Shown: positions 27,241 through 35,266 of the stretch, in pieces | Layout: each line of letters begins with the position of its first letter | How positions within the stretch are numbered: position 1 is the first letter of the stretch | Assembly: GCA_011523615.1 (NCBI GenBank) | Contig: WTGJ01000027.1 | Location: 76,756-140,755 of the forward strand | Source: Chloroflexota bacterium | GTDB taxonomy: Bacteria > Chloroflexota > Anaerolineae > Aggregatilineales > Phototrophicaceae | Length of the DNA stretch: 64,000 nt | Direction of reading: 5' to 3' | The notes under the pieces: model-generated | Seen by the model: only the letters and a program-made list of their open reading frames with translations | Told to the model about the DNA's origin: nothing | Database searches by the model: none | Program-made: the position numbers and the translations under genes

Positions 27241-27962
27241 CGGCGATCCATGGCTTGTTGGAAAAGAAGGTCGCGGTCCTCGATCAAGGCTGGGTGGAGT
27301 TGGTGGATATGCTCCCGCATCCCAGCGCCGGGGTTTCGCCCGATCTGGCGGTCGTCAATGCGGCGCGCGTTTCTTTTTTGGGTGAGAGCAAAGGAGACCG
27401 CCGAGACAAGCGCTTGCTGTTTTACCTGTTGCGCGAAAGGCATACATCGCCCTTTGAGATGGTCGAGTTCAAATTTCGGGTGCGGGCGCCCCTCCTCACC
27501 TGGTGGCAATGGGTCCGTCATCGCACCTGGAATTTCAACGCGCAGTCGGGTCGGTACACCCCGTTCCGTGAAGACGATCATTACCAGCCGGATCGTTGGC
27601 GAAAGCAATCGCCCGATAATAAACAGGCCAGCCTGGGCGAATTGACCACCACAATGAGCAATGAGTTGTCCCAGGCATTAAAGGAGCATTATGCTCGGGG
27701 TCATGCCTTGTATGTGCAGGCCCTGGAGCAAGGGGTTGCACGGGAGCAGGCTCGCTTGTTCTTGCCGGGCTTTGCGGTGTATTACACCTGGTATGCGAAA
27801 ACCGACGCCCATAACCTGATGAATTTTCTGCGCTTGCGCTTGCCGCAGGATGCGCAATACGAAATCCGTGCCTATGCGGAAGCGATCCACAAAGAATTCT
27901 TCACACCCGCGATGCCCTGGACGGCAGAGGCCTTCCAGCAATTCGTTCTGGATGTTCCCTAG
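27237..27962 (+). CDS. thyX: Flavin-dependent thymidylate synthase
   Basis: This 241-residue protein has the ThyX motif RHR-x7-S (Arg94-His95-Arg96 to Ser104 in WVRHRTWNFNAQSGRYTPF), the ERHTSPFEMVEFKFRV block and LFLPGFAVYYTWYAKTDAHNLMNFLRLR near the C-terminus. It methylates dUMP using methylene-THF and FADH2. It overlaps ruvA by 4 bp; DNA repair and dTMP supply share one transcript. The stop converges with the truncated haemoglobin gene by 4 bp. Confidence 0.95.
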   Translation: MTAIHGLLEKKVAVLDQGWVELVDMLPHPSAGVSPDLAVVNAARVSFLGESKGDRRDKRLLFYLLRERHTSPFEMVEFKFRVRAPLLTWWQWVRHRTWNFNAQSGRYTPFREDDHYQPDRWRKQSPDNKQASLGELTTTMSNELSQALKEHYARGHALYVQALEQGVAREQARLFLPGFAVYYTWYAKTDAHNLMNFLRLRLPQDAQYEIRAYAEAIHKEFFTPAMPWTAEAFQQFVLDVP

Positions 27963-28396
27963 TACGACTCTTCTTGCGGCTGATTCACGAGGTGCCCGGT
28001 CGCTCGTTCAAAATACTGGCGGATCTGCATGCTCGCCAAAGCACGATCCGCCGAAGCATCGCCTTCAATCTCTTCTTCGAGGGCGGCGAGCATGTGCGTG
28101 AGCCAGCGTTGGCCGGCTGCCGGAGTGATGGCAAAAGGGGCATGGCGCATCCGCAAGCGGGGATGGCCACGCTCTTGCGAATAAGTGGTCGGCCCACCGA
28201 ACAGTTGCATCAGAAACAGGGAGAGACGACGCTTGGTTTCATGCAAGTCCGCGGGAAACATCGGACGCAACGCATCATCACCTTCCACGCGTTGGTAGAA
28301 TCTGCTTACGAGACGAGAGATGGCCGCTTCCCCACCAAATTGCTCATAAATGCTCGCCCCTTCCGGCGGAGGCAACGGTGAATCCTGGCTAGACAT
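27959..28396 (-). CDS. Group II truncated haemoglobin (GlbO-type)
   Basis: The protein is 145 residues from the ATG at 28396, preceded by GGAGAG. It matches group II 2/2 haemoglobins: SIYEQFGGEAAISRLVSRFYQRVEGDDALRPMFP, LFLMQLFGGPTTYSQERGHPRLRMRHAPF with the proximal His in the RHAPF segment, and ITPAAGQRWLTHM. Such globins bind O2 or NO at low oxygen and may detoxify NO or peroxide. The upstream region shared with the PstS-like gene carries a perfect CRP/FNR-type palindrome, so oxygen or NO control is plausible. Confidence 0.88.
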   Translation of the reverse strand: MSSQDSPLPPPEGASIYEQFGGEAAISRLVSRFYQRVEGDDALRPMFPADLHETKRRLSLFLMQLFGGPTTYSQERGHPRLRMRHAPFAITPAAGQRWLTHMLAALEEEIEGDASADRALASMQIRQYFERATGHLVNQPQEESY

Positions 28397-28425
28397 CAAT
28401 CTCTCCAAAGGTACAATGCTGTGCG

Positions 28426-28439
28426 GTGATTATAATCAC
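28426..28439. promoter_or_regulatory. CRP/FNR-type palindrome overlapping divergent -10 boxes
   Basis: GTGATTATAATCAC is a perfect 14-bp inverted repeat with GTGA-N6-TCAC half-sites. It contains TATAAT on both strands, so it overlaps possible -10 boxes of the divergent haemoglobin and PstS-like genes. Binding there would repress both. Confidence 0.5.
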
Positions 28440-28452
28440 AAAAGGGTACCGG

Positions 28453-30297
28453 ATGGGGAAGATCCGCGGGTTTGCGGACCGACGCAGGACTTGGCTGGCC
28501 AGCATCCTGGCCGTCATATTGTGCTGGAGTGGGGCAGGCAGCTTGCCACTGGCAGCGCAAGAGGTCGTACGAGTGGCGGGAACGGATGCCGTCGCTGCCA
28601 TGCTCGGGCCTGACCTAAAATCCAATTTGACCGCGATGGATGCGGCCCTACAGACGACCCGCTCTTCGGCGAGTTTGACGTTGTATTGTTCGGAAGCGAC
28701 GGCCGCTCTGTTGCGCATTTCGCCATTGACCAGCGCCGAGTGGGAAGAATGTGCCGTTGATTCCGTGGAATTGCTCCTCGGTCATCGGATCTATGCATTG
28801 TTTGCTGCTTCGGAAACGCCAAAACAATGCCTCAATCGTGCGGAACTCGATCAGATCTTCGCTCCAAGCGCTGCTGCACGAACCGTGGATTGGCAACAAA
28901 TCGATGAGACCCTCGAAGAAGGATTGCCACTCAAGGTTTGGCTACCGGCAAGAAACCAACCCGCTTACCTGCTGCTGGATCAAATCGTAACGGGCAGCGG
29001 ATTGCGAGCGGACGCAGCGACGATTGAAGATGAGCAACGTGTGTTGCAGGAATTGGCGGATGATCCTGGGTCAATCGCGCTGCTGGAATGGAGAGAGACT
29101 CCGAATGCGATCACTCCATTGCAGTTGGAAGGGGATGAGTTTCCCGGTTGCCTTTCTGCCGACGTAACGAATGTCGAAGCGGGTACTTATCCGCTCGCGA
29201 TCAGCGTCTATCTATACGTCAACCGAGAGCTGTGGGAGCAGAATGGCGCATTCGCCCTCGCGGAAGCAGGGAGTTCGGGTCAATTCAGTGGGGAATTGTT
29301 GCTCCCGTCGGCTGCGGCACAGGAGATCAACCGCGCGCAGCTGACGGATGAAGATTCGCTGGTCAGTGCGGCCAGTGATTCCTTTGTGATCCCCAGCGTG
29401 CTGGGTGGTGAAATCCGCATCGGTGGTGCGGCAGAAGCGAGCATATTTCTACCCCAGGTCGTGGCTGCCTTCACGGCGTCTCACCCCAGCATGAGCATCC
29501 GCGCGGAACTCCGCGGTGGCCCGGCGGGTGAAAGCGCGCTTTGTTCCCGGGAGCTCGATCTCGCCATCCACACATCGCCGCTGAGCGCAGAGGCCTTGGC
29601 TCAATGCGAAGAAAACGGCATACACGTATTGACCCTTCAACCGGCGGCCTATGCGGTCATCGCCCTCAGTCATGCCAACAACGTGAAGTTGCGCTGCATT
29701 TTGCTCGATCGCTGGGCGGCAATTTGGTCCTGGCCGGGCGAAGCCGTTGCGGCGGAAGAAGATTTATTGTTGTTTGCTCCAGCGGATGGGCATTTGGCGA
29801 CCGACATCATGATGCTCACCAGTTCGGGATCCGCTCTGCCGATTCGCCGCGATACTGAAGTCTCGGATGATCCCATGTGGCGGGCGGCCGCCGTGGGGGT
29901 GGTAGAGCATGGTCTCAGTTACTTTGATTGGGCCGAATATCAGCAAGTGTTATCCACCGAACCGGCGAATCTACAGGCCGTGAGGTTCGGTGAGCAATGT
30001 GCGATGCCTGCCGAAGAAGAGATCCTGAATGGCAACTATCCGCTCAGTCGCCTATTTCATATCCACGTCAACGCCGACTCCCTCAGCAGTGTGCAATTGA
30101 AATCCTGGTTGTGGTTTGCTTTCGGGGGTGGGAATCACACGCTGCTCAGTGAAGCAGGCTTGGTGTTGGCAGATGGCTTGACCAGCCAGCGCGAACTCTT
30201 GCAAGCCTTCGCGGAAGCAGATGCCCTCTTCGCTGCGCAAAACCAAAGTTCAGGTGATGAGGACGCGGACGGGGAGACGACAGCCGAAGAAGGTTAG
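28453..30297 (+). CDS. PstS-like periplasmic substrate-binding protein with two modules
   Basis: The start at 28453 gives a basic N-terminus and signal peptide (MGKIRGFADRRRTWLASILAVILCWSGAG...LPLAAQ), 614 residues in all. Two PBP-like modules can be seen. The first begins EVVRVAGTDAVAAML. The second begins around residue 310 with GGEIRIGGAAEASIFLPQVVAAFTASHPSMSI and has SRELDLAIHTSPLSAEAL, resembling phosphate-binding (PBP_like_2) proteins. The tail is acidic. No pst permease is near, so it may be a receptor rather than transporter component. The phosphate specificity is inference. Confidence 0.65.
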   Translation: MGKIRGFADRRRTWLASILAVILCWSGAGSLPLAAQEVVRVAGTDAVAAMLGPDLKSNLTAMDAALQTTRSSASLTLYCSEATAALLRISPLTSAEWEECAVDSVELLLGHRIYALFAASETPKQCLNRAELDQIFAPSAAARTVDWQQIDETLEEGLPLKVWLPARNQPAYLLLDQIVTGSGLRADAATIEDEQRVLQELADDPGSIALLEWRETPNAITPLQLEGDEFPGCLSADVTNVEAGTYPLAISVYLYVNRELWEQNGAFALAEAGSSGQFSGELLLPSAAAQEINRAQLTDEDSLVSAASDSFVIPSVLGGEIRIGGAAEASIFLPQVVAAFTASHPSMSIRAELRGGPAGESALCSRELDLAIHTSPLSAEALAQCEENGIHVLTLQPAAYAVIALSHANNVKLRCILLDRWAAIWSWPGEAVAAEEDLLLFAPADGHLATDIMMLTSSGSALPIRRDTEVSDDPMWRAAAVGVVEHGLSYFDWAEYQQVLSTEPANLQAVRFGEQCAMPAEEEILNGNYPLSRLFHIHVNADSLSSVQLKSWLWFAFGGGNHTLLSEAGLVLADGLTSQRELLQAFAEADALFAAQNQSSGDEDADGETTAEEG

Positions 30298-30342
30298 CTG
30301 AATTCAATTGTTTCTCTTCGCGCCAGCGGTAAAGTATGAGAG

Positions 30343-32913
30343 ATGCATGGCGCAATCGTAACCTTAGACATCGAGACGACCGGGTTGGACCCTCAGCGGG
30401 ACCATATCATTGAAATTGGTGCGGTTCGCTCCGAAAATGGGAGGGAGACGGCCGCTTTTCAAGCCTTCGTCAATCCGGGGATGCCGATTCCATCCTTCAT
30501 CACCAATTTAACGGGCATTCGCGATGAAGATGTGGCGGGTGCGCCGGCCGCTGCGGAAGTCTTGCCTGAGTTTGCCGATTTCGTCGGCGATCGCCCGGTT
30601 CTGGCGCACAATGCACGTTTTGATCTGTCGTTCTTGCAAGCGGGCGGCATTTTGCAAGACAATCTCGCTCTCGATACGGTCGGGCTGGCGACCCTATTGT
30701 TGCCGCAAGCGCAACGCTATAGCCTGAGTGCACTGGCAGAAACACTTGGCATCGAGTTAACAAACGCACATCGCGCCCTGGAGGACGCCCGGGCCACATC
30801 TGAACTTTACTGGGTGCTCTGGGAAAAGGCTTGTACTTTGCCTGCCGAAGTCAAATCCGAGATCTTGCGCGACAGTGAACCATTCGCCTGGAATCTTCTC
30901 GCCTTCTTTCGCGCTGCCTGTGCGGAAAACGACGGCGTTACATTGGCTGAGAGCACAGCCACGAACCGAATGCAGCCAAGGGTACTACCGCAAGATGACT
31001 TTGCTGGCCAGCCCGCGCTCATCGACGCGCTCCTGGCTTGCCTGCACCGTCGTGAATCATGTTTCCTGGAGACGGGAGCCATCCCGCACGTCGGAGAATC
31101 TTCGCTGCTGGCGGCGATGCAGTGGTCACAGAGGCGAAGAGAAACGGTGATTCTCGCTGTGCCAGAAGAGGAACAACTGGCGCAGCTGCGGTCCAGGGCG
31201 CAACAGTTGGCCAGCGAACACGATTTCGCTTGGGCTGTGATGTCGGCCCCTCAAGATCATCTGTGCTCTCCGGCCTGGGCTGCCATGCGCGCTTTCCCGC
31301 CGCTGGATTTGGCTGAGCTCCGCTTTCGCATTCGGATTCTGGTTTGGTTGGCGGAAGGCGGCCAGGGTGAGCGCAAGGAGCTGACGATTCGGGGTTCATT
31401 GGAAAATAACCTCTGGCGTCGCATCTGCGGGGAGCAATGTCGCTGCGGCGATTCCGCTCCCTGCCAATGGCGCAGGGCGCAGTGGGAAACGGCAGGGAAC
31501 CAGGTGATCTTGACGACCAGCGCCTGTTTGAGCCAGCTCCTTCAAAAGCGGCTGGGCGGTGGGGCAATGCGAGGACCGGTGCTGGTTTTGGCTGCCACGC
31601 AAGTGGAAGAGAGCCTGAGTGAATCAGAAACCTCTGCTGTGAGCCTGGCTGACATCGAGCGGAGCTTGCAAACCCTGCTGGATGATCGCGTGGGTTGGTT
31701 GGCTGAACTCGAAAAAACGGGTGCGCGCGAAGAGTACTTGAAGATCCTACGATCGAGCATCCGCACCGTTTTCCTTAAGGCGCGCGAGATGTTTTCCCAA
31801 TGGGAGCAGCTCTGGGCCGGAACGGAAGGCAGCTGGCTCAACCTCGATGCCGCGCCTCGTCGGGAAAATAATTCCTCATCCGCTTTTGCGACCTGCCAAC
31901 AATTTTGTGAGCAAGGGGAGGAATTGGTCCTTGCGCTGGATCGGTTGATCCGCGGTCTGGAAGAAAGAGATGACGCCGCAACGTTGAGCCGCTGGACGCG
32001 TGGTTTGAAAGAGGAGCTCCGTCGTTCCCTGGTTGGTTTGCGCCGGGCATTGGCCGAGGATGACGCTCAGGAGATGGCTTGGTTGGGTCGGAACGCGCGC
32101 CAGGCAAAAGTACAGCTCCAGGCGGCACCGCTGCGACCCGGGCGAAAGTTGATGCAAACGCTCACGGAAAGAGGGCAAACGGTCATATTGCAGGATTCGG
32201 TCTTTGACGTCGGCGATGATGGCAGGTTTTGGCAAGAGCGCTTGACGCAGGCTGATTTGCCTTTGCGCTCGCTGCAAGATCCAAGGCCGGATGCGGCGAA
32301 AGACCGGCTCTTCATCCCCCAGGATGTACCCACTCCCAACGAGCGGGCCGCCTTTCAACGGGCGCTGGAAAGGAGTTTGATTCACATTGCGAGCACGGTG
32401 GAACAGCGGCTGATCACCTTGTTCACGAGTCATTCGCAACTGCAAGAGACCGCTGCCGCTATCCGACCGCGGTTGGGCCTGGGTGGGATCGAAGTGTTTG
32501 AAAGGAATCAGCTGGCCCAATTTCTGGCAGCTCAGCGTGGGTTGCTCCTGATCCACTGGCGAGATTACAATCAGCAATATTTCCCGGTAGAAAAAACTAC
32601 CATGGGCATCCTGGTTCGCTTGCCGTTTGACTTGCCCGACCAGCCCTTGGTCGCCACCCGCGCTGCGGAATATGGCGATGGTTTTCAATCCTTCAGTGTG
32701 CCGTTCGCCATCACGCGGATGTTGCGGCTGTTGAGGAAAACCCAGGCTGCCGCGCGAGAACAAAGTGCATGGGTCATTCTGGATAGCCGCATCATCAAGA
32801 AGCGATACGGCGAAATGTTCATGAATGCCTTGCCGGAAATCGGACTCCATTATGGGGAAAGCGAAAGGGTGGGCCCGGCAATCCAGCAATGGCTGAATCG
32901 AGCGGCACCATGA
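30343..32913 (+). CDS. DnaQ exonuclease fused to degenerate DinG/XPD-like helicase
   Basis: This 856-residue protein has an N-terminal DEDDh exonuclease (about residues 1-165) with all motifs: VTLDIETTGLD, VLAHNARFDLSFL and NAHRALEDARA. The remainder aligns with DinG-type Fe-S helicases, but the motor residues are missing. The Walker A position (245-253) reads GAIPHVGES with Glu in place of the essential Lys, the DEAH position (417-420) reads AATQ, and the motif VI QxxGRxxR region near 790 is RMLRLLRKTQAA. The four Fe-S Cys positions are kept (Cys308, Cys362, Cys366 or 368, Cys374). The C-terminal ILDSRIIKKRYGEMFMNALPE is standard. Expected activity is 3'-5' exonuclease without ATP-driven unwinding. 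A TAAAGT box lies 7 nt before the ATG. Confidence 0.85.
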   Translation: MHGAIVTLDIETTGLDPQRDHIIEIGAVRSENGRETAAFQAFVNPGMPIPSFITNLTGIRDEDVAGAPAAAEVLPEFADFVGDRPVLAHNARFDLSFLQAGGILQDNLALDTVGLATLLLPQAQRYSLSALAETLGIELTNAHRALEDARATSELYWVLWEKACTLPAEVKSEILRDSEPFAWNLLAFFRAACAENDGVTLAESTATNRMQPRVLPQDDFAGQPALIDALLACLHRRESCFLETGAIPHVGESSLLAAMQWSQRRRETVILAVPEEEQLAQLRSRAQQLASEHDFAWAVMSAPQDHLCSPAWAAMRAFPPLDLAELRFRIRILVWLAEGGQGERKELTIRGSLENNLWRRICGEQCRCGDSAPCQWRRAQWETAGNQVILTTSACLSQLLQKRLGGGAMRGPVLVLAATQVEESLSESETSAVSLADIERSLQTLLDDRVGWLAELEKTGAREEYLKILRSSIRTVFLKAREMFSQWEQLWAGTEGSWLNLDAAPRRENNSSSAFATCQQFCEQGEELVLALDRLIRGLEERDDAATLSRWTRGLKEELRRSLVGLRRALAEDDAQEMAWLGRNARQAKVQLQAAPLRPGRKLMQTLTERGQTVILQDSVFDVGDDGRFWQERLTQADLPLRSLQDPRPDAAKDRLFIPQDVPTPNERAAFQRALERSLIHIASTVEQRLITLFTSHSQLQETAAAIRPRLGLGGIEVFERNQLAQFLAAQRGLLLIHWRDYNQQYFPVEKTTMGILVRLPFDLPDQPLVATRAAEYGDGFQSFSVPFAITRMLRLLRKTQAAAREQSAWVILDSRIIKKRYGEMFMNALPEIGLHYGESERVGPAIQQWLNRAAP

Positions 32914-33278
32914 GGAACCCGGCCGGCGAAGAATGCCGCTACTATTACCAGGATTATCATCGCGGTAGAGCCATCCGCGAGTGTCGCAATGTCTTGCAGG
33001 ACAGCCAATCGCAGCCCTGGCTGCCGGCCGATTGTCAGCGCTGCCCGGTGCCCGCCATCCTGAGGGCCAACGCCGATCCTTCCCTGGAATTGCAGGTGAG
33101 CATTGAGCGGAAGTGGTTGGGGTTCAAACGAGAACTCAAACTGAGCGCGCATTGTCAGAAGCACCAACAAACCGTGGCCGATCCTTACGTCGGTTGTGAT
33201 GCCTGCCGGGCGGAGCGGCCGGGATTGGATTTGTTCCGTTCTGCACTCACCATGGAAGAAGATCCAGATGACTCTTAA
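32910..33278 (+). CDS. Small Cys-rich, probable zinc-binding protein
   Basis: The ATG at 32910 overlaps the stop of the DinG-like gene (ATGA), giving 122 residues; an in-frame ATG at 32889 is less likely. Paired cysteines and histidines are spread through it: EECRYYYQDYHRGRAIRECR, DCQRCPVP, SAHCQKH and VGCDACRAE, suggesting one or two zinc ribbons or an Fe-S site. The central LQVSIERKWLGFKRELKLSAHC looks beta-hairpin-like. I do not recognise the family. It is translationally coupled to both neighbours, so it probably works with the exonuclease and the HAD-DinB protein. Confidence 0.7.
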   Translation: MRNPAGEECRYYYQDYHRGRAIRECRNVLQDSQSQPWLPADCQRCPVPAILRANADPSLELQVSIERKWLGFKRELKLSAHCQKHQQTVADPYVGCDACRAERPGLDLFRSALTMEEDPDDS

Positions 33279-34449
33279 AGCGATCATTCTGCAGCTGGAT
33301 GGTGCGCTGGGCTGCAGATCCCACAGCGTGCTTGAAACTGCGTTTCAGCGCAAGGCGCCGGCATCCACTGCAGCTCGAATCCGTGAAGCCGGCAGCATCG
33401 CGCGAACGAAAATCGCCGACCCAAAGCGAAATCCTGCCCAGAGCAATCAGGAGCTGTGGTGGCTTACCTTGAAGCGTGAACTGCAGCTCACCCAACCGGT
33501 GCTGGATGAGATCATCAACGAATATCATGATCGAGTTCTGTTGCAACTCGAAGATACCGTTCCACGTGCCTTGCCCGCTGCGGAAGTCCGATCCTGGCTC
33601 CAGGATCCATCCCTGAAGTGCGCCGTTTTCGCGGATGTGTTGCAGCCGGAGGCGGTGATCCGCCAGCAGTTGTGCCGCGCCGGCTTGTGGGCAGAGGGAT
33701 GGGATTTCATCGCTCATTCGGCGAACGTTCATTTTGATTCCTGCTCGCCAGCGCTGTATGCCGAGATCATCGCCCGTTTGGGGGTCGAAGCAGATGAAGC
33801 GCTTTATATCGGTGAAAACGATGGCTGTGCAGTCGCTGTCGCCCAAGTCGCCGGCCTGCATGCATTTGGGATCGCGCCAGGAGTATTGCCAGCGCAACCT
33901 ACCAGGCCGCCATGGAAATCATGGTCTGATCTGGCGACCATGCTCGTACAGAGGGATGAATTCAACGAGTTGGCACTCACGCTGAATCGCAAGCAGGTGA
34001 TGGCGGAGCTGCGGGGCAATCTGGGAGCGCTCTTTGGGTTGTTGGCTGAGGTTTCGGCTGAGCAATGGCATCAACATCCCTGGGAAGAGGAGTGGTCGAT
34101 CACCCAGATCTTGTGTCACTTATGGGATCGAGAGCAGACGGAACACTTGCCGCGGTTGCGCTGCATCACCGAGGAAGAAGAGCCGTTCATCGTCGCGCCA
34201 CCCCCACCGCCGGGCCCTGAAGTCGCACCCTGCCATAGCGATGGGCGGCAGGTTGCGTTGCACTTTCAATCTGCCCGGCGAGAGACGCTGTGTTTCCTGG
34301 AGGGTTTGGCCGAGGCAGAATGGCAAAAATCAGCGCGACATAGCATTTTTGGCCCGACCACGTTGCTCGAACTGGCCCACTTCACGGCGCAGCACGATCG
34401 TTTGCACTTGAACCAGCTCTGTCAAACGCTGGGGGAGTGCGATTCCTGA
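33268..34449 (+). CDS. Degenerate HAD-like domain fused to DinB-like domain
   Basis: From the ATG at 33268 (MTLKAIILQLDGALG) the product is 393 residues. Residues 1-225 follow the HAD hydrolase plan, but the nucleophile position of motif I (D-x-D) is Gln9-Leu-Asp11, the motif III Lys region reads SCSPALY, and motif IV (GD...D) is ALYIGENDGCAVAVAQ, so phosphatase activity is unlikely. Residues 240-393 match the DinB four-helix fold with the putative metal His triad in QILCHLWDREQTEHL and LAHFTAQHDRLHLNQL. DinB proteins are metal-dependent thiol transferases or hydrolases. The start overlaps the Cys-rich gene by 11 bp. Confidence 0.7.
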   Translation: MTLKAIILQLDGALGCRSHSVLETAFQRKAPASTAARIREAGSIARTKIADPKRNPAQSNQELWWLTLKRELQLTQPVLDEIINEYHDRVLLQLEDTVPRALPAAEVRSWLQDPSLKCAVFADVLQPEAVIRQQLCRAGLWAEGWDFIAHSANVHFDSCSPALYAEIIARLGVEADEALYIGENDGCAVAVAQVAGLHAFGIAPGVLPAQPTRPPWKSWSDLATMLVQRDEFNELALTLNRKQVMAELRGNLGALFGLLAEVSAEQWHQHPWEEEWSITQILCHLWDREQTEHLPRLRCITEEEEPFIVAPPPPPGPEVAPCHSDGRQVALHFQSARRETLCFLEGLAEAEWQKSARHSIFGPTTLLELAHFTAQHDRLHLNQLCQTLGECDS

Positions 34450-34530
34450 GGCAGAATCGCTGGTGCTGCTCGGTTCGTGAAAAGGAGTTGGCCGTCGATT
34501 CAACGGATGGCTCGTTATACTGAGTTGAGG

Positions 34531-35229
34531 ATGAAGCACAATCGTGAAATGAAGCAGGCAAGCGAGGACTTAGAGTTGCTGTTTCACGCCATCGTGCGAA
34601 ACGTCTCCCATGAGTTGGTGACGCCAACACAGCAGGCGAAGGCGGCACTGGCCCTGCTGCGCGAAGAGCGCGGAGAGAGCGAGGTGCTCCATTGGGCCAT
34701 GCAGGCGATCCAGCGGTTGGAGCAGGTGATCGAACACATCACTTCGTTGATGGATCCCCATACCTTCCATCCAGAAGCCACCCTGCTGCGCGAAATGGTT
34801 CATTACGCGCTCCTTTCGCTGGAACCGAATTGGGGGGAAGCGACCCTGCGTGAGCGGGTGAAAGTGGAGTTACCGTTGGATACACCGGCGGTTTATGCCG
34901 ATAAACAGGGGGTGAAGACGGTCCTGCGCATCTTGGTGGATAATGCGCTGAAATTCAGCGAAGGGCCGGTCCAAATTCGGGCGGAGAGTTTGGAAAACGC
35001 GGTCGCGGTGTCGATCATCGATGGCGGAATCGGCCTGGATGTGAAACGGATTCCAGCCATCTTCGCGCCTTTCACACAGATGGATGATTCCACGACTCGA
35101 CCCTATGGTGGGATTGGGGTAGGGCTGGCAATTGCGCAGAAAATCCTCGAAAATCACGGTTCGCAACTGCAAGTGGAGAGCGAAAAAGAAAAAGGAAGTC
35201 GTTTTTCCTTTCTACTACCCGTCCAGTGA
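34531..35229 (+). CDS. Sensorless histidine kinase
   Basis: The protein is about 232 residues and holds only a dimerisation/phosphoacceptor domain (NVSHELVTPTQQAKAAL, His in HELxTP) and a HATPase_c domain with DNALKFS (N box), IIDGGIGLD (G1) and PYGGIGVGLAIAQKILENHG (G2). There is no PAS, HAMP or membrane segment before the H box, only about 30 residues. It is thus a soluble core kinase whose input must come from a partner. No response regulator is in the window. Start choice is uncertain: a GTG at 34477 and ATG at 34507 are in frame; 34531 follows a TATACT -10 box by 9 nt. Confidence 0.8.
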   Translation: MKHNREMKQASEDLELLFHAIVRNVSHELVTPTQQAKAALALLREERGESEVLHWAMQAIQRLEQVIEHITSLMDPHTFHPEATLLREMVHYALLSLEPNWGEATLRERVKVELPLDTPAVYADKQGVKTVLRILVDNALKFSEGPVQIRAESLENAVAVSIIDGGIGLDVKRIPAIFAPFTQMDDSTTRPYGGIGVGLAIAQKILENHGSQLQVESEKEKGSRFSFLLPVQ

Positions 35230-35266
35230 CGAAACCGGCATTCCGTTGAAACCGCAGGGGGAGAAC

